DNA from: Solirubrobacterales bacterium
Lineage (GTDB): Bacteria > Actinomycetota > Thermoleophilia > Solirubrobacterales > Solirubrobacteraceae
Assembly: GCA_016215085.1 (NCBI GenBank)
Contig: JACRMD010000156.1
Coordinates: forward strand, 1,380-9,813
Length of the DNA stretch: 8,434 nucleotides
Direction: 5' to 3'
Shown piece after piece: positions 1 to 6,148 of the stretch. The notes beneath the pieces are model-generated. The model was not told the origin of the DNA. It worked only from the letters and a program-made list of their open reading frames with translations, and searched no databases. The position numbers were made by a program, and so were the translations under genes. The first letter of the stretch is position 1, and each line of letters begins with the position of its first letter.

Positions 1-1253
1 CGGGCACGCCGTTCGTGCTCGCCGTCGGGCCCGGGGTGCCGGCGCACGAGGCCGTCGACGTGGAGCGCGGCCTGCGCGCGCTGCAGGACTTCGCTCGTGC
101 CGACGTCGGGCACGCGATCGAGTCCGACACGCAGGTGCGCCTCGCGCGCGACGAGCGCTGCTCCGCGGCCGGGCCGAGCGCCCTGGGCGCGGCGCAGGAC
201 CACCGCGTCTGCCTGCTCGCGGGCCGCCCGGGCTGGTCGCAGGCGCCGCCGGCGGGCCGCTCCTGGGTCGCCGCGCACGAAGCAGGCCACGTGCTCCAGG
301 CCGAGCTCGGCTGCCTGCCGGAGCCGCGCGGCCAGCACTACGCCTGGGTCGTCGAGGGCATGGCGGAGGCGTTCGCGGCCCACGCGCTGCGCCGCGCGGG
401 CCTCGCCGGCGCGCCACCGTCCGACGTGCCGGTCGACGACGCGGGACTCGACGACGCCGAGGACGGCCGCCTCGACGCCGGCACCTACCGCGCGGCCTTC
501 GCGCGGCTCGAGCAGGCGGCGGGCTCCGACGTGGGCAGGATGCGCAGGTTCTACGAGGGCATGCGCCGCCCCTACGCCTCGTGGAAGGCCACGTTCCGCT
601 GGGCCTTCGGGACCCGCACGGCCGTCGCGGCCGTCACGGACCTCCTGGCCGGCGCCGGCGTGCCGGCGGGCGAGTTGCCCTCGGGCGTCTGGCTGCTGCG
701 CGGCCGGCGCTGCGGCGGCATCACCCGCGGCGCGCACAGCGCGGACGTCGTCACCGCCGAGCGCGTCTGCCTCTTCCCGGAGGGCGAGGGGTGGCGGCAC
801 ACGCGCTACGACGAGCTCGTCCTCGCGGCCGGTGGCGTGGCCACCGCGACGCTGGAGCGCATCGGCTGCAACGCCGCCGCGGACGCACCGGTGTACCGCT
901 GGCTCGTGGCCGGCAGCGCGCAGGCGCTCGCCTGGCTCGCGCTGGAGCGGGCGGGCGCGCTCACGCACGCCGAGGTGAACGCGCGGATCGACCTGGCCGA
1001 GGACGGCCGCACGGTCCGGATCGCCGACGGCGTCGCGCGCGCGCCGGCGTGGCAGCTCGGCGCCGCCGCCGGGGGCCTCGCGCAGCGGCGGCCCGAGCCG
1101 CTGCTGCGCTTCTGCCGCTCGGTGGCCGCCGGAGCTCGGTGGCGCACGGCGTTCGAGCGCGACTTCGGCATGACCCCGCGGCGCTTCTACGCGGCGATCG
1201 AGGCCGTGCGGCAGCAGGCGATCGCCGACGCGGCGCCACGCCGGCGGCCCTAG
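1..1253 (+). CDS. Putative gluzincin-type metallopeptidase with a duplicated, degenerate second domain (5' partial)
   Basis: Open at the left edge; the first full codon is at base 3 and 416 residues are visible. A GTG at 15 has no ribosome site before it, so the true start lies outside. Residue numbers here count that GTG as 1. An HEAGH zinc motif is at 88-92 (bases 276-290), and WVVEG follows with Glu114, 22 residues on, the expected third zinc ligand of HExxH...E gluzincins (peptidase MA-like). Residues about 215-400 repeat residues about 30-214, with Cys49/66/100 matching Cys233/252/285 and WVVEG matching WLVAG. In the repeat HEAGH has become GGVAT and Glu114 is Ala299, so it cannot bind zinc the same way. 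Paired cysteines suggest an exported protein, but the N-terminus is missing. It ends in the CTAG that also stops deoB. Substrate unknown. The coding call is secure, the peptidase activity likely, the family name tentative. Confidence 0.8.
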   Translation, partial: GTPFVLAVGPGVPAHEAVDVERGLRALQDFARADVGHAIESDTQVRLARDERCSAAGPSALGAAQDHRVCLLAGRPGWSQAPPAGRSWVAAHEAGHVLQAELGCLPEPRGQHYAWVVEGMAEAFAAHALRRAGLAGAPPSDVPVDDAGLDDAEDGRLDAGTYRAAFARLEQAAGSDVGRMRRFYEGMRRPYASWKATFRWAFGTRTAVAAVTDLLAGAGVPAGELPSGVWLLRGRRCGGITRGAHSADVVTAERVCLFPEGEGWRHTRYDELVLAAGGVATATLERIGCNAAADAPVYRWLVAGSAQALAWLALERAGALTHAEVNARIDLAEDGRTVRIADGVARAPAWQLGAAAGGLAQRRPEPLLRFCRSVAAGARWRTAFERDFGMTPRRFYAAIEAVRQQAIADAAPRRRP

Positions 1254-2404
1254 TCCAGGAACGGCGTGCCCGGCAGCTCGGGCGCGTCGCGCCCGGTGAG
1301 CCAGCGGAACGCCGAGGCGCCGACGTCCGAGAGCGGGCCGTCGTGGCGGCGGCCGCCGTGGCCGGGGAAGCGGGCGAGCAGCGGCGTGTGCTCGCGCGTG
1401 TGGTCGTGGTGGGGCATCGTCGGGTCGACGCCGTGGTCCGCCGTGAGGACGAGCAGGTCGTCGTCGCCGAGGAGCCCGAGCCACGTGCCGAGCTCGGCGT
1501 CGATGCGCTGCAGCGCCGCGTGGAAGCCGGGGACGTCGTGGCGGTGGCCGTAGAGCTGGTCGGTCTCGACGAGGTTGGCGAAGACCAGGCCGGTGTCGAG
1601 GTCGCGGACGAGCCCCGTGATCTCCTCCAGGCCGATCTCGTTCGTCGCGCCCGGGTGGACCTCGTCGATGCCGCGGCCGGCGAACAGGTCGCGGACCTTG
1701 CCGACGCTGTGCACGGGGACGTCGGCGGCCTGCGCCTCGTCGAGGTAGGTGCGCGACGGCGGCTCGACCGCGAAGTCCTTGCGCCCGGGCGTGCGCTTCC
1801 AGGCGCCGGGCTCGCCGACGAAGGGCCGCGCGATGACGCGGCCGACGGCGTGCTCGCCGGTCATCACGCCGCGGGCGGCGCGGCAGACCTCGAGGAGCTC
1901 GGGCTCGGACAGGACGTCGTGGTGCGCCGCGATCTGCAGGACCGAGTCCGCCGAGGTGTAGAGGATGAGCTCGCCCGTCCGGAGGTGGTGCTCGCCGTAG
2001 TCGGTGAGCACCTGCATCCCGTCCGAGGCGTGGTTGGCGCAGAAGCGGTGGCCCGTCGCCCGCTCCACGGCGGCGACGACGTCGGGCGGGAACCCGTCGG
2101 GGTACGTGGGCATCGGCCCCGGCGGGATCGTGCCCATGAGCTCCCAGTGCCCGGTCGTGGAGTCCTTGCCCGGGCCGAGCGCGTGGAGGCGCCCGTGCAG
2201 GACGGGCGCGTCGGGGCACGGGACGCCCTGGATGTCGCGGATGCAGCCGAGCCCGAGGCGCTGGAGGTTGGGGAGATCCAGGCCGCCCGCCAGCCTGGCG
2301 ACGTTGACGAGCGTGTCGGCGCCCGCGTCGCCGTAGTCGCCGGCGTCGGGCAGCTCGCCCGCCCCGCAGGCGTCGAGGACGATGACGAACGCGCGGCGGC
2401 TCAC
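1250..2404 (-). CDS. deoB: Phosphopentomutase
   Basis: DeoB moves the phosphate between C1 and C5 of ribose or deoxyribose, linking nucleoside phosphorolysis to the pentose phosphate pathway; it is a cytosolic alkaline-phosphatase-superfamily enzyme using two Mn ions. The 384 residues match the usual length. Visible family marks: Asp11 in VIVLDACGAGELPDAG; GKDSTTGHWELMG at 79-91 with Thr84 as the phosphorylated residue; ILYTSADSVLQIA; RPFVG; KRTPGRKDFA; and metal ligands Asp282 and His287 (TDQLYGH), Asp323-His324 (TADHG) and His339 (TREHTP). The start is GTG at 2404, chosen because VSRRAFVIVLD begins the family N-terminus, GGGAGG sits 6 bases upstream (2411-2416), and the GTG overlaps the lipoprotein TGA as GTGA. 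It is last in a xerD-lipoprotein-deoB unit, probably translationally coupled. Its TAG lies in the CTAG at 1250-1253 shared with the convergent gene. Reading on upstream in the same frame gives a long open stretch that is not part of the protein. Confidence 0.97.
   Translation of the reverse strand: MSRRAFVIVLDACGAGELPDAGDYGDAGADTLVNVARLAGGLDLPNLQRLGLGCIRDIQGVPCPDAPVLHGRLHALGPGKDSTTGHWELMGTIPPGPMPTYPDGFPPDVVAAVERATGHRFCANHASDGMQVLTDYGEHHLRTGELILYTSADSVLQIAAHHDVLSEPELLEVCRAARGVMTGEHAVGRVIARPFVGEPGAWKRTPGRKDFAVEPPSRTYLDEAQAADVPVHSVGKVRDLFAGRGIDEVHPGATNEIGLEEITGLVRDLDTGLVFANLVETDQLYGHRHDVPGFHAALQRIDAELGTWLGLLGDDDLLVLTADHGVDPTMPHHDHTREHTPLLARFPGHGGRRHDGPLSDVGASAFRWLTGRDAPELPGTPFLD
1279..1295 (+). 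terminator. Possible hairpin terminator for the metallopeptidase gene, inside the deoB 3' end
   Basis: A perfect 7-base-pair stem (CGGGCGC / GCGCCCG) with a 3-base GTC loop lies 25 bases after the plus-strand stop codon. No T-tract follows, so it is not a canonical intrinsic terminator. The same bases encode part of the DeoB C-terminus, and such stems arise readily by chance in DNA this GC-rich. It is the only candidate I see for ending this transcript. Confidence 0.2.
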
Positions 2405-2970
2405 CCCTCGCCTCCCGCGGCGGTGAGCTTCAGCGAGAGCAGCAGCGGCCGGAACACCTCGGCGTCGACGCGGCGGAAGACGTCGGGCTCCGCGAAGGCG
2501 TCGACGATCACCTCGGCGCCGTCGGCGTAGATGTGGGTGGAGCGGACCGTGCGCCGGCGGCCGTCGACGGTCTCCTTGGCGCGGATCTGCACCGCCGGCT
2601 TCCCCGCGATCTTCGTCGCGGCGGACTTGATGACCTCGAAGGTCGGGTCGCGCTGCTTGGCCGCGTCGACCAGCGCGTCGCGCGCCGCCTGCAGCTCGAG
2701 CCGGGACTTCGGCAGCTCCTCGCTGCGCGGGTAGCGCCAGATGGCGACCGTCGCCTGCCCGGTCTGGACGGTGGCGATGAGCGGCGCGTCGCCCTCGTCG
2801 AGGTTCCACCCGCGCGGGGACTGGAAGCTGATGCCCGCCTTCGGGTAGCTGGCCGGCGCGGTGCCCGACGGGCTGGCCGGCGTGGTGACGTCCGGCGGGT
2901 CGGTGCGGTCGTTGCCGCACGCGGGCAGGAGCGCCAGGGCGGCGAGCAGCAAGACGGCGGGACGGCGCAT
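2401..2970 (-). CDS. Small predicted lipoprotein, possibly PsbP/LpqN-like
   Basis: 189 residues. The N-terminus is a clear lipoprotein signal: MRR, a run of Leu/Ala, then a lipobox LPAC with the lipidated cysteine at residue 18. A short linker rich in Pro, Thr and Ser (about 19-41) follows, then one globular domain from YPKAGISFQSPRGW to the end. The 'Y..AG.SF..P.GW' opening, the 'G.PAVQI' strand and the late 'RSTHIY' strand recall the PsbP/MOG1/LpqN fold of small actinobacterial lipoproteins; this is resemblance of pattern only. It should be anchored on the outer face of the cytoplasmic membrane. It starts 36 bases after the xerD stop, with no strong ribosome site, and its TGA overlaps the deoB GTG. 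No catalytic motif is seen and no function can be given. The gene and lipidation are well supported, the fold weakly. Confidence 0.85.
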   Translation of the reverse strand: MRRPAVLLLAALALLPACGNDRTDPPDVTTPASPSGTAPASYPKAGISFQSPRGWNLDEGDAPLIATVQTGQATVAIWRYPRSEELPKSRLELQAARDALVDAAKQRDPTFEVIKSAATKIAGKPAVQIRAKETVDGRRRTVRSTHIYADGAEVIVDAFAEPDVFRRVDAEVFRPLLLSLKLTAAGGEG

Positions 2971-3006
2971 CCGCGCCGGATGCTCGCACGCCCGGCGGTC
3001 GGAGGG

Positions 3007-3933
3007 TCAGGCCGAGGCCCGCGGGTGCGCCTTGAAGTACACGTCCTTCAGCCGCTCGGCCGACAGGTGCGTGTAGATCTGCGTCGTGGCGATGTCGGCG
3101 TGGCCGAGCATCTCCTGCACCGACCGCAGGTCGCAGCCCCCGGCCAGCAGGTGCGTGGCGAAGGTGTGGCGCAGCGTGTGCGGGCTCATGCGGTCGTCGA
3201 GGCCGGCGGTCTTGGCGTGGCGCTGGACGATCTTGTAGAGGCCCTGGCGGGTGAGGCCGGTGCCGCGGCGGTTGACGAACAGGCGCCGCTCGTCGCGGTC
3301 GCCGACCATCGCCGGGCGGCCGCGCTGCAGGTAGGTCTTGACCGCGGCGACGGCCTCGCGGCCCACGGGCACCAGGCGCTCCTTGGAGCCCTTGCCGCGC
3401 GCGCGCAGGATGCCGTCGCGCAGGTCGAGGTCGCCGACCTCGAGGCCGATGGCCTCCGACGCGCGCAGGCCGCACGCGTACATCAGCTCCAGCAGCGCGC
3501 GGTCGCGCAGCGCGCCCGGATCGGTGCCGCGCGGGGCGGCGAGCAGCTTGGCGACGTCCCCGCGCGAGAGGACGTTGGGCAGCTTCTGGCTCTTGCGCGG
3601 GGCGCGCAGGTCGGCCGTCGGGTCGTGCTCGAGCACCTGCTCGCGGCGCAGGTGGCGGTAGAAGGAGCGCAGGCAGGCCGCCTTGCGCTGGATCGTCGCG
3701 GGCCGGGCGCCGGCCTCGGCGAGGCCGTCGAGGAACGAGGCGAGGTCCGCGTGCTGGGCCTCGAGCACGTCGACCTGCCGGGCGCGCAGGTGCGTGCCGA
3801 GCTGGAGCAGGTCGCTGCGGTAGGCCTCCAGCGTGTTGCGCGACAGGCCGCGCTCGAACTCGAGGTACGCGAGGAAGTCGAGCACGTGGTGCTCGAACGC
3901 GCGCTGGTCGGGAGGTGCCGGGGCGACGGCCAT
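3007..3933 (-). CDS. xerD: Site-specific tyrosine recombinase XerD
   Basis: 308 residues, a normal XerC/XerD length. An N-terminal SAM-like core-binding domain (about 12-108, with RGLSRNTLEAYRSDL) is followed by the catalytic domain (about 118-300). The full catalytic set is present: Arg157 (CGLRASEA), Lys181 (RGKGSKER), His252 and Arg255 (HTLRHTFATH), His278 (MLGHADI) and the nucleophile Tyr287 (TQIYTHLS). The known family role, with a XerC partner, is resolving chromosome dimers at dif during division. The XerD rather than XerC label rests on overall similarity and on its place upstream of deoB, as in Bacillus (ripX-drm). ATG at 3933 was chosen; GAGG lies 4 bases upstream (3938-3941). It is first in a unit with the lipoprotein and deoB, and divergent from the MarR-like gene across 73 bases. 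There are no phage or integron neighbours, so it is a housekeeping recombinase and not an integrase. Confidence 0.95.
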   Translation of the reverse strand: MAVAPAPPDQRAFEHHVLDFLAYLEFERGLSRNTLEAYRSDLLQLGTHLRARQVDVLEAQHADLASFLDGLAEAGARPATIQRKAACLRSFYRHLRREQVLEHDPTADLRAPRKSQKLPNVLSRGDVAKLLAAPRGTDPGALRDRALLELMYACGLRASEAIGLEVGDLDLRDGILRARGKGSKERLVPVGREAVAAVKTYLQRGRPAMVGDRDERRLFVNRRGTGLTRQGLYKIVQRHAKTAGLDDRMSPHTLRHTFATHLLAGGCDLRSVQEMLGHADIATTQIYTHLSAERLKDVYFKAHPRASA

Positions 3934-4006
3934 CGTGCCTCGGTGGTTCGGGCCCGGCCGGAGTGATCCTCGCGCTGCAACGCGACTTTCGTAGGGTTCC
4001 CGAGCG
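3934..4006. promoter_or_regulatory. Divergent xerD / MarR-like gene promoter region with a candidate operator
   Basis: This 73-base gap must carry the promoters for both divergent genes. At 3971-3984 lies the imperfect palindrome CGCGCTGCAACGCG (12 of 14 positions symmetric), centred about 30 bases before the regulator's ATG, a plausible position for a MarR-family autoregulatory operator. TAGGGT at 3992-3997 weakly resembles a -10 element for the plus strand but would leave almost no leader. I found no convincing -35 box on either strand. The palindrome is seen; the operator role is inference. Confidence 0.35.
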
Positions 4007-4498
4007 ATGGAGCGCGACTCGGTCGACCGGATGGTGGACGGCTGGCGCGAGGTCCGGCCGGACCTCGACGTCGCGCCCGCGGGCGTGGTGTCCCGGCTGG
4101 CGCGCGTACGCGACCACCAGGACTACGCGATCGAGAGCCTGCTCTCCGAGCTCGGCCTCTCGGGCCCGACCTTCGCCGTGCTCGTCTCGCTGGCGCGCCT
4201 GGACCGTCCCGACGGCGTGCCGGTCGGCGAGCTGCTGGACGCGTGGTCGCGGCCGCCGTCGACGCTCGGCACGCGCGTGGAGCGGCTCGCGTCCCAGGGC
4301 ATCGTCGAGCACCTCGGCGGCGGCCGCTACCGGCTCACCGACCAGGGCCGCGACCTCTTCGAGCGCGCCGCGCCCGCCCACCTGCGCAACGCCGACCGCC
4401 TGCTCGCGCCGCTCAGCGCGGAGGAGCGCGAGCAGCTCGCCGGACTGCTGCGCAAGCTGCTGGCCCGCTACGAGGCCGAGGACGACGGCCGGCCCTAG
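4007..4498 (+). CDS. MarR-like winged-helix transcriptional regulator
   Basis: 163 residues. MarR dimers bind palindromes near their own promoters and usually release DNA on binding small phenolic or other ligands. The N-terminal helix region has WREVRPDLDVAPAGVVSRL, typical of an actinobacterial MarR subgroup. The DNA-binding segment runs LSGPTFAVLVSLAR, then GVPVGELLDAW, with PSTLGTRVERLASQGIVE as the recognition helix region, then the wing and RLTDQGRDLFERA. A C-terminal helix (LSAEEREQLAGLLRKLLARYE) completes the dimer domain. The wing is short: EHLGGGRYRLT lacks the Asp-x-Arg stretch that is common in the family. ATG at 4007 has only a weak ribosome site (TAGGG, about 10 bases upstream). 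It is divergent from xerD and its TAG lies in the CTAG at 4495-4498, which also stops the Nudix gene. Target and ligand are not visible; self-control and control of xerD are guesses from position. Confidence 0.85.
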   Translation: MERDSVDRMVDGWREVRPDLDVAPAGVVSRLARVRDHQDYAIESLLSELGLSGPTFAVLVSLARLDRPDGVPVGELLDAWSRPPSTLGTRVERLASQGIVEHLGGGRYRLTDQGRDLFERAAPAHLRNADRLLAPLSAEEREQLAGLLRKLLARYEAEDDGRP

Positions 4499-5043
4499 CC
4501 GCGCCGGCGCCGGTCCAGCAGCAGCAGGCCGATCAGCGTCTTGGCGTCGGTGACCTGCTCGATGAGCTCGCCGAGCCGGTCCAGCGGCCACGGCACGACC
4601 TCGATGCGCTCGTTGTGCTCGGCCTCGGGCTTGGCGCCGGGTACGTCGCGGACGTCCTCGGCCAGGAAGACGTGCACCACCTCGTCGGTGAACCCGACCG
4701 ACGAGCGGTAGGCCGTCAGCGGCGACCACGACGGCGACTGCTTGCCGATCTCCTCGGCCAGCTCGCGCTTGGCGGCGTCCAGCGGCGGCTCGCCCTCCAC
4801 GTCAAGGCGGCCGGCGGGCAGCTCCAGCGAGTCGGGGTCGTCGACCGGCTCGCGCGGCTGGCGCACGAGCCAGACGTGCTCGTCGTCGACCGGCACCACC
4901 GCCGCGGCGCCCTGGTGGCGGACGATCTCGCGCTCGGCCTCCTCGCCGTCGGCGTAGCGGTAGCGCTCGACGCGCACGTCGATGATGCGGCCCTTGTAGA
5001 TGCTGCGGCCGCCGAGGCGGGTGAAGGTGCGGTCGTCAGTCAC
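4495..5043 (-). CDS. Nudix hydrolase, ADP-ribose pyrophosphatase type
   Basis: 182 residues. The family hydrolyses ADP-ribose to AMP and ribose 5-phosphate, clearing a reactive NAD breakdown product. The Nudix box spans Gly78-Gly100: ELPAGRLD, Glu85, then REL at 93-95, Glu97-Glu98 and Gly100. The first spacing is one residue longer than the G-x5-E consensus (G-x6-E), as I recall for the Mycobacterium tuberculosis ADP-ribose pyrophosphatase, and SVGFTDE at 115-121 matches the ADP-ribose subgroup. The N-terminal IYKGRIIDVRVERYRY strand is the usual dimer-forming segment. GTG at 5043 is the start; it overlaps the peptidase stop by 8 bases (GTGACTGA) and has no good ribosome site of its own, so translation is probably coupled. 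It is last in the pyrG unit. The substrate is inferred from motifs and could extend to related nucleoside diphosphate sugars. Confidence 0.9.
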   Translation of the reverse strand: MTDDRTFTRLGGRSIYKGRIIDVRVERYRYADGEEAEREIVRHQGAAAVVPVDDEHVWLVRQPREPVDDPDSLELPAGRLDVEGEPPLDAAKRELAEEIGKQSPSWSPLTAYRSSVGFTDEVVHVFLAEDVRDVPGAKPEAEHNERIEVVPWPLDRLGELIEQVTDAKTLIGLLLLDRRRRG

Positions 5044-6148
5044 GGAGGTGCTCGAGCAGTTCGAAGGTGACGTCGAGCATGCCCTCCAGCGCCGACACGG
5101 ACACGCGCTCGGTCGCCTCGTGGGCGCGCTCGGTGCCGTTGGCGAGGTTGACGACCGGCAGCCCGGCCGCCACGAGGACGTTGCCGTCCGAGGCGCCGCC
5201 GCTGCGGACGTGGCGCGGCTCGTAGCCGCAGTCGCGCAGCGCGGCCTCCGCCGCGACGATGCCCGGCAGGTCGGGCGGGTGGGCGTAGCCGGGGAACACG
5301 CGCTCGACGATGACGTCGACGTCGCACTCGCACGCCGGCTCGTTGGCGGCGTCCTGGCAGTGGTCGACCATCCGCGCGACGACGGCCTCGACCCGCGCGG
5401 GGTCGAAGGACCGCGCCTCGGCCAGCAGCGTGCAGCGCTCGGGCACGACGTTCGTGCCGCCGACGCCGCCGCGGATCGTGCCGACGTTGGCCGTGGTGTC
5501 CTGGTCGAGGCGGCCGAGGTCCATCGCGGCGATCGCGCGGGCCGCCGCGGCGATCGCGCTGCGCCCGTCCTCGGGGCGGATGCCCGCGTGGGCGGCCTTG
5601 CCGACGAAGTCGACCTCGAGCCGGTAGGCCGTGGGCGAGGCGACGATGACCTCGCCGATCGGCGTCGCGTGGTCGAAGACGAAGCCCAGCTCGCTGCGCA
5701 GCCGGGAGGCGTCGAAGCGCTTGACGCCCGCCAAGGCGTTCTCCTCCTCGACGGTGAACAGCAGCTCGAGCGGGACGGGCGAGCCTTCGACCACCACGCG
5801 CCGCGCGACGGCCAGCAGCATCGCCACCGCGGCCTTGTTGTCGGCGCCGAGGATCGCGTCGTTCGCGTTCTCCCAGCCGTCGTCGACGACGACCGGCTCG
5901 ATCGGCACGTCGTCGTGCGGGACGGTGTCGAGATGGGCGCAGAGCAGCACCCGCCGCTCCCCGCGCCCTTCGATCCGCGTCAGCAGGTTGCCCGACGCGT
6001 CGGCGACGACCGTCAGGCCCAGGGACTCCAGCTCGCGCCGCACCCGCTCGCCCATGGCGGCCTCGCGGCCCCACGGGGACGGGATGGCGCACAGCTCGGC
6101 GAACTGCTCGTTGAGCGCGCGCTTCTCCGCCTCGGAGGCGCGCCTCAC
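5036..6148 (-). CDS. M20-family metallopeptidase, peptidase T-like
   Basis: 370 residues, typical of the peptidase T-like (YqjE-like) branch of M20 di-zinc exopeptidases. Ligands in order: His72 with Asp74 (CAHLDTVPHDD), Asp103 (GADNKAAVAM), the base Glu135 and ligand Glu136 (FTVEEENALAG), Asp159 (FDHATPIG) and probably His343 (ERAHEATERVSV). The lid/dimerisation domain lies near 175-285, marked by GKAAHAGIRPEDGRSAI and TTANVGTIRGG. It should be cytosolic and release N-terminal residues from short peptides, but the exact substrate is not settled by sequence. GTG at 6148 was chosen over far-upstream in-frame starts, which lie inside pyrG, because MRRASEAEKRALNEQF is a normal N-terminus and the GTG overlaps the pyrG TGA as GTGA. 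No strong ribosome site is seen, so coupling to pyrG is likely. Its TGA overlaps the Nudix start. Confidence 0.92.
   Translation of the reverse strand: MRRASEAEKRALNEQFAELCAIPSPWGREAAMGERVRRELESLGLTVVADASGNLLTRIEGRGERRVLLCAHLDTVPHDDVPIEPVVVDDGWENANDAILGADNKAAVAMLLAVARRVVVEGSPVPLELLFTVEEENALAGVKRFDASRLRSELGFVFDHATPIGEVIVASPTAYRLEVDFVGKAAHAGIRPEDGRSAIAAAARAIAAMDLGRLDQDTTANVGTIRGGVGGTNVVPERCTLLAEARSFDPARVEAVVARMVDHCQDAANEPACECDVDVIVERVFPGYAHPPDLPGIVAAEAALRDCGYEPRHVRSGGASDGNVLVAAGLPVVNLANGTERAHEATERVSVSALEGMLDVTFELLEHLRD

Noticed and set aside
3007..3933. The tyrosine recombinase as a sign of a phage, integron or integrative element
   Set aside because: Length and neighbours match housekeeping XerD. 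There are no attachment repeats, tRNA gene, cassette genes or change of base composition.
4487..4513. Perfect palindromes GGCCGGCC, GCGCCGGCGC and CCGGCGCCGG around the MarR-like/Nudix junction as terminators
   Set aside because: They have no loop and no T-tract, are made of G and C only and lie in coding sequence; chance occurrence is likely.
2405..4729. A very long minus-strand open frame running upstream of deoB, giving an apparent protein of over 1,100 residues
   Set aside because: Only its last 384 residues are real (DeoB). The rest is Arg/Pro/Ala-rich and lies out of frame across the lipoprotein, xerD and the MarR-like gene, as expected where GC-rich DNA has few stop codons.
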